From Galactobacillus timonensis (GTDB taxonomy: Bacteria > Bacillota_I > Bacilli_A > Erysipelotrichales > Erysipelotrichaceae), in contig NZ_LT964739.1 in NCBI RefSeq assembly GCF_900240265.1, positions 915,858-943,216 on the forward strand: a stretch of DNA of 27,359 bases. Reading direction: 5' to 3'. The notes below the pieces were generated by a model, which had not been told where the DNA came from, searched no databases, and was given only the letters and a program-made list of their open reading frames with translations. Of this stretch, positions 24,475 through 27,359 are shown one piece after another. The stretch's first letter is position 1. The number at the start of each line of letters is the position of its first letter. The position numbers and the translations under genes were made by a program.

Positions 24475-24729
24475 ATGTGCCTGTCAACGGTATACCGGAA
24501 TCAACGTGTGCCTGAGACCATTGTCATGAAGAATGTGATGCGCATGGAGGTATGCGGTGAAAAGCTGATTTTCACGGATCTGATGGAGCGGAAGCTGGAG
24601 GTGAACGGGAATCTTGATTCCTGTGGCCTTACCGACAACTGGATTTTGATCCGTACGGCCCAAGAGCACACGAAGGAGACATGTGACGATGTCGGAGAAG
24701 AAGCCGGGGCAGAAGATTCTGGCCATTGA
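24475..24729 (+). CDS. cooT: CooT-family nickel-binding protein
   Basis: An 84-residue protein whose first 60 residues match the CooT family: MCLSTVY at the N-terminus with the nickel-ligand Cys2, then VMKNVMRMEVCGEKLIFTDL, ERKLEVNGNLDS and NWILIRT. CooT proteins are small homodimers that bind nickel through Cys2 and support nickel insertion into carbon monoxide dehydrogenase. No such dehydrogenase is in this window, but the nickel enzyme LarA lies about 1.1 kb away. The C-terminal tail (HTKETCDDVGEEAGAEDSGH) overlaps the next gene by 41 bases and goes beyond the usual length, so it may be non-native. It follows the previous gene by 2 bp. Confidence 0.8.
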   Translation: MCLSTVYRNQRVPETIVMKNVMRMEVCGEKLIFTDLMERKLEVNGNLDSCGLTDNWILIRTAQEHTKETCDDVGEEAGAEDSGH

Positions 24730-24844
24730 TGCGGATCCGGCGTTGGGGATCATTGAGAAAAGATCAGGAAAAGCACCGGGCTGTCGGGCCCGGCGCTTTC
24801 ATTCCATAAGGGTAAGAGTGTATCTGGATATTGTGACTGGATAA
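24689..24844 (+). pseudogene. Remnant of a CooC/ArsA-type nickel-insertion ATPase
   Basis: From ATG 24689, preceded by AAGGAG, the frame reads MSEKKPGQKILAIDADPALG and then loses similarity until a stop at 24844. KILAIDADPALG is the second-strand motif of CooC- and ArsA-like SIMIBI ATPases, which in full genes follows a P-loop (GKGGxGKT) by some 30 residues. Here the P-loop region is absent from between MSEKK and the motif, and the remaining about 200 C-terminal residues are gone. The later codons run through a terminator hairpin. This is an internally deleted remnant completing a CooT-CooC-like nickel operon. Confidence 0.6.
24770..24799. terminator. Bidirectional terminator between remnant operon and ahpC
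   Basis: AAAGC-A-CCGGGC pairs with GCCCGG-C-GCTTT (24770-24781 with 24788-24799), a GC-rich 11-bp stem with one mismatch. On the minus strand it is followed by a TTTTCC run and would end ahpC. Confidence 0.8.
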
Positions 24845-24855
24845 TGGACTGTCTC

Positions 24856-25419
24856 TTAGATCTTGCCAACCAGATCGATGCCCGGCTTCAGGGTCTTGGC
24901 CCCCGGTTTCCACTTTGCAGGGCAGACTTCGTTGCCGTTCTTGCGGACAAACTGGCATGCTTCGACTTTGCGGAGCAGCTCTTCTGCATTTCTTCCGACG
25001 GAACCGGAGCTGACTTCGTAGGAAACGATCTTTCCATCCGGGTCGATGATGAAGGTGCCGCGCTCAGCGACGCCGTCAGCTTCAATCAGGACATCGAAGT
25101 CTCTTGCCAGTGCGTGCGTCGGATCCGCAAGCATCGGGTAGGTGAGCTTGGAGATTGCCTCGGAGTGATCGTGCCATGCCTTGTGGACATAGTGCGTATC
25201 ACAGGATACGGAATAGATCTCGCAGCCGATCTTCTTGAAGCTGTCATAGTTATCCTGTAGATCTTCGAGCTCTGTCGGGCAGACGAAGGTGAAATCTGCG
25301 GGATAGAAGAAGAATACGCTCCACTTTCCCATCAGATCATTCTTCGTCACGGTTTTGAACGAGTTGTCAACGTAAGCCTGTACGCTGAACGGCGCTACTT
25401 CCTTGTTAATGAGTGACAT
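24856..25419 (-). CDS. ahpC: AhpC-type 2-Cys peroxiredoxin
   Basis: A 187-residue typical 2-Cys peroxiredoxin that reduces hydrogen and organic peroxides. The peroxidatic cysteine is Cys47 in [16 protein letters not shown], and the resolving cysteine is Cys166 in [10 protein letters not shown]; both positions agree with AhpC. The [11 protein letters not shown] and [13 protein letters not shown] segments are diagnostic. No AhpF reductase is in the window, so the electron donor is unknown. It follows dps by 46 bp and has a GAAAGGG ribosome site, so the two are a peroxide/iron stress operon. Confidence 0.95.
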   Translation of the reverse strand: MSLINKEVAPFSVQAYVDNSFKTVTKNDLMGKWSVFFFYPADFTFVCPTELEDLQDNYDSFKKIGCEIYSVSCDTHYVHKAWHDHSEAISKLTYPMLADPTHALARDFDVLIEADGVAERGTFIIDPDGKIVSYEVSSGSVGRNAEELLRKVEACQFVRKNGNEVCPAKWKPGAKTLKPGIDLVGKI

Positions 25420-25465
25420 TTACTGTTTTCCCTTTCTGTTGTTGTATTTGATTCTTTATGATGAC

Positions 25466-25915
25466 TCAGTCCATCAGAGACTGAGAGATCATCCATACTG
25501 CCTTGCTTGCGGACTCGATGACATCATCCATCTTTGCCGAAACAAGTGCGCTGCCTTCACGGTCAGCCGTCGCTTTGACGCCTTCCGCCAGCTTGGCGAT
25601 CAGTGCGAAGTCATCACGAACCACCGGCAGAAGCTCGCTGGCACGTACATAGACGTCGCCGCCTTCCGTTACCTTGGAGAGTTCCATGAACTCCTTTAGC
25701 GTCGAAACGGGCTTGCCGCCGATCATCAGCAGCGCCTCCGCTACTTCATCGATCTCTTCCTTGACTTCGTCATAGTAGGATTCCAACTGTGCATGAACCG
25801 TGAAGAAGGCATGTCCCTTCACGTACCAGTGGTAGGACTGCAGCTTGTGGTAGAAAACCTCAAGTGTGCTGAGCAGCTCGTTCATCGAAGCATTTAATGT
25901 ATTTGTGTTAGTCAT
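25466..25915 (-). CDS. dps: Dps-family ferritin-like DNA/iron protection protein
   Basis: A 149-residue Dps mini-ferritin. The inter-subunit ferroxidase residues are visible: His29 (YHWYVKG), His41 (VHAQLE), Asp56 and Glu60 (EIDEVAE). Dodecamers oxidise Fe(II) with hydrogen peroxide and store iron, lowering Fenton damage. The basic N-terminal tail used by some members to bind DNA is absent; the start is MTNTNTLNAS, so DNA binding is doubtful. AAAGGAG lies about 10 bases before the ATG. It heads the operon with ahpC and is divergent from an AraC regulator. Confidence 0.93.
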   Translation of the reverse strand: MTNTNTLNASMNELLSTLEVFYHKLQSYHWYVKGHAFFTVHAQLESYYDEVKEEIDEVAEALLMIGGKPVSTLKEFMELSKVTEGGDVYVRASELLPVVRDDFALIAKLAEGVKATADREGSALVSAKMDDVIESASKAVWMISQSLMD

Positions 25916-25933
25916 GTATCTATATCTCCTTTC

Positions 25934-25949
25934 AGGAACTTTCGTTCCT
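25934..25949 (-). other. Hairpin in the dps leader
   Basis: AGGAAC/GTTCCT with a 4-base loop lies just upstream of the dps ribosome site. It may stabilise the leader or tune translation. Confidence 0.5.
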
Positions 25950-25970
25950 TCTCTTTCTTTTGATAGTTAC

Positions 25971-26018
25971 ATAATATTGTGAAAAACGGGCTCATAATAG
26001 CAAGATAACACTCATAAT
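25971..26018 (-). promoter_or_regulatory. dps promoter with AraC-type direct repeats
   Basis: On the minus strand TATTAT (25976-25971) is a good -10 box with no consensus -35. At the -35 position lies CTCATAAT (25991-25998, plus-strand reading), repeated exactly at 26011-26018, 20 bp further out. Two direct repeats two helical turns apart, the nearer covering -35, are the classic layout for an AraC-family activator. The divergent AraC gene is the likely source. Confidence 0.6.
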
Positions 26019-26096
26019 TTGCATTATCTGCCAGCACCTGTTTTTAAAGCTTGGCTATTAACACAATTTATTAGATGATGATCTGTTTCTTTCGGT

Positions 26097-26112
26097 ATTT
26101 ATCGCTATAAAT
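26097..26112. promoter_or_regulatory. AT-rich dyad ATTTAT-CGCT-ATAAAT
   Basis: A perfect 6-bp inverted repeat with a 4-base spacer, about 57-72 bp upstream of the AraC start. It could be an operator for a second regulator. It has only loose likeness to a PerR box and I do not assign it. Confidence 0.4.
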
Positions 26113-26168
26113 TAATAAAAAATTGCATTTTCTTCCCTGAAATATTGTTTTTGTGCAAAAATAAATGT

Positions 26169-27032
26169 ATGACAAATACAAATGAAGAAAACCTCTCCTT
26201 CGGCAATCTGCCGGTATATCTGGAGAATAAGGAAATATGTTCCGTCGATCCGCATCCGGAGCTGGCACACTGGCACGATATGCTGGAGCTGATCCAGGTC
26301 GAAAGCGGAGAGATGCACTGTCATGTGAATGAATCGGATTTCCTGTTAAAGAAGGGAGATATCTGTATCATCAACCAGGATCAGGTTCATCACGTTTACA
26401 GTACGGAAGAAAAGCCGTGCAGCGCTCATACGCTGACGGTGAATCCGATGATGCTCGCATCCATTCACGATATGTACAATGAGCTGATTGTGCCGGTGAT
26501 CAGTGACGGAGATTTTACGCATATACGCATGAACGGGCGCAACAGTCATGCCAGAATGATTTCCAATCTGATGGATGAACTGAAGCAGCTGGGCGAAGAA
26601 AAGCCGGCAGGCTATGAGCTGCAGGCGCTGGCATATGTATCGATGATTCTGCGGCAGGTGTATCTGGTGCATCAGAACGAGCCGCTGGAACAGGAACATG
26701 ATGACGATCTTCGTCTGCAGAAGAAGATGACGACCTATATCTATGAACATTATGCGGACCATATTGGTCTCGATGACATTGCGGCTTCGGCGGGGATCAG
26801 CCGTTCCAAGTGCGGCTCTGTCTTCAGTAAATATGCGTCGACGTCGCCGATTGATTTTCTGAACTCCTATCGTCTGGAGATGGCGGCGGCGATGCTAAGA
26901 AATACAAAGGATCCGATTGCGTCGGTGGCCTTTGCCTGCGGCTTTTCGCAGCAGAGTTATTTCAACCGTATGTTTTTAAGAGAATATGGCGTGACTCCCA
27001 AAACGTACCGCACTTCCGGCATGCAGGCATAA
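26169..27032 (+). CDS. AraC-family transcriptional regulator with cupin sensor
   Basis: A 287-residue regulator. The N-terminal cupin-like sensor (about 10-150) shows HPELAHWHDMLELIQVESGEMHCHVNE and LKKGDICIINQDQVHHVYS, typical of ligand-binding AraC N-domains. The C-terminal double HTH (about 185-285) reads YIYEHYADHIGLDDIAASAGISRSKCGSVFSKY then DPIASVAFACGFSQQSYFNRMFLREYGVTPKTYR. The start is placed at ATG 26169, not the TTG at 26145; no clear ribosome site serves either. It is divergent from dps-ahpC, whose promoter carries repeats fitting this family, so it may control the stress operon. Confidence 0.92.
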   Translation: MTNTNEENLSFGNLPVYLENKEICSVDPHPELAHWHDMLELIQVESGEMHCHVNESDFLLKKGDICIINQDQVHHVYSTEEKPCSAHTLTVNPMMLASIHDMYNELIVPVISDGDFTHIRMNGRNSHARMISNLMDELKQLGEEKPAGYELQALAYVSMILRQVYLVHQNEPLEQEHDDDLRLQKKMTTYIYEHYADHIGLDDIAASAGISRSKCGSVFSKYASTSPIDFLNSYRLEMAAAMLRNTKDPIASVAFACGFSQQSYFNRMFLREYGVTPKTYRTSGMQA

Positions 27033-27133
27033 CAGGTTAGCAATATCCGCCTGCGCCGTTAGAAACCGCTGCCCGAAAGCATGGCTGCCTGAAAAAAATA
27101 TAGAAAAAACAGAAGCAGACAACGGAGCGGGCG

Positions 27134-27359
27134 ATGAAAAAGATAATGACTGTACTGATGCTGGGGGCGCTGATCCTGCCCCTGAAGGAAGCGGAACCTG
27201 ACGATTCACTGAAGAAACGGAAGGGTCTCCAAAATCCTTGGGGGAGTGAAGTTTGGGGGAGCACTTTGGGGGACCGTCTGAATTCAACTTTGGGGGACCT
27301 GGTTTTTACTGCATTCAACGTCCTACCGAAGGATCTCAAAAGACAATCCAGAGGTGTCA
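27134..27359 (+). CDS. Small ORF fused in frame through an ISL3 end to a transposase remnant (partial)
   Basis: From ATG 27134, with GGAGCGGG just before it, the frame reads MKKIMTVLMLGALILPLKEA, a signal- or membrane-segment-like start, then PDDSLKKRK. At codon 31 it enters the ISL3 left terminus (27223), stays open through the GGGGGA repeats, and joins the transposase frame (FNVLPKDLKRQSRGV) without a stop, leaving the window. The first 30 codons are probably the truncated start of a small secreted or membrane protein; I do not recognise it. The fusion may be accidental. Its end is unknown. Confidence 0.4.
   Translation, partial: MKKIMTVLMLGALILPLKEAEPDDSLKKRKGLQNPWGSEVWGSTLGDRLNSTLGDLVFTAFNVLPKDLKRQSRGV
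27223..27359 (+). mobile_element. Internally deleted ISL3 copy (left end plus 3' part of transposase, truncated by window)
   Basis: 27223-27302 matches the left end of the intact ISL3 element (7087-7166) with a handful of differences, including all four GGGGGA units. At about 27303-27312 the sequence jumps to the transposase codons equivalent to 8553-8600, so about 1.4 kb is missing. It continues beyond the window. This is a non-autonomous derivative that could be mobilised by the intact copy. Confidence 0.85.

Noticed and set aside
26097..26112. PerR box upstream of the dps operon
   Set aside because: The dyad is AT-rich but does not fit the PerR consensus spacing, and it is on the AraC side of the intergenic region.

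Overview
The window looks like a chromosomal segment of a moderate-GC, low-oxygen-adapted Firmicute, probably a gut Erysipelotrichia- or Clostridia-like anaerobe. This rests on strong AGGAGG-type ribosome sites, a LarA/UxaA/GntP sugar-acid operon, a Dps-AhpC stress pair, CooT/CooC-type nickel genes and ISL3, IS1595 and IS200 insertion sequences. The species cannot be fixed from sequence reading alone.

Layout. (1) 1-1100: an IS1595-type insertion sequence. (2) 1629-5515: a large SNF2 helicase with a SWIM zinc finger, convergent with a flavodoxin-fold reductase; their stop codons overlap. (3) 5535-5687: tRNA-Val(GAC) with its promoter and terminator. (4) 5638-14363: accessory DNA bracketed by two copies of a 167-bp direct repeat. 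The repeat begins in the 3' end of the tRNA gene and carries ATTCGTA repeats that resemble integrase arm sites. Inside are a decayed restriction-modification gene, an intact ISL3 element with a perfect 8-bp target duplication, a membrane alpha/beta-hydrolase, a MATE transporter with an internal deletion, a beta-glucosidase fragment, a frameshifted IS200 element and a truncated primase-like gene. No integrase is visible, so this is a decayed or partial island. (5) 14489-16129: a Schlafen/AlbA-type ATP-binding regulator and, just downstream of it, a remnant resembling a second copy of its C-terminal winged helix.

(6) 16546-23334: a sugar-acid or 2-hydroxyacid module. On the minus strand are larA homolog, UxaA small (SAF) subunit, UxaA large subunit, GntP permease and a FadR-type GntR regulator. 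Convergent on the plus strand are glycerate 2-kinase and a small membrane protein. A plausible reading is: GntP imports an aldonate or related acid, the nickel-pincer LarA enzyme inverts the 2-hydroxyl, the split UxaA dehydratase dehydrates it, and glycerate kinase captures a three-carbon product. Similar TGTACA/TGTATACA-centred sites lie before both operons and may be the GntR operator.

(7) 23526-24844: a TetR regulator divergent from a decayed nickel-handling operon: a small protein with an in-frame TGA, CooT, and a CooC/ArsA-type ATPase missing its P-loop. It lies next to the nickel enzyme gene. (8) 24856-27032: a dps-ahpC peroxide/iron stress operon divergent from an AraC regulator, with two 20-bp-spaced direct repeats overlapping the dps -35 position. 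(9) 27134-27359: a small ORF fused in frame, through an ISL3 terminus, to a transposase remnant. This is an internally deleted second ISL3 copy that runs off the window.
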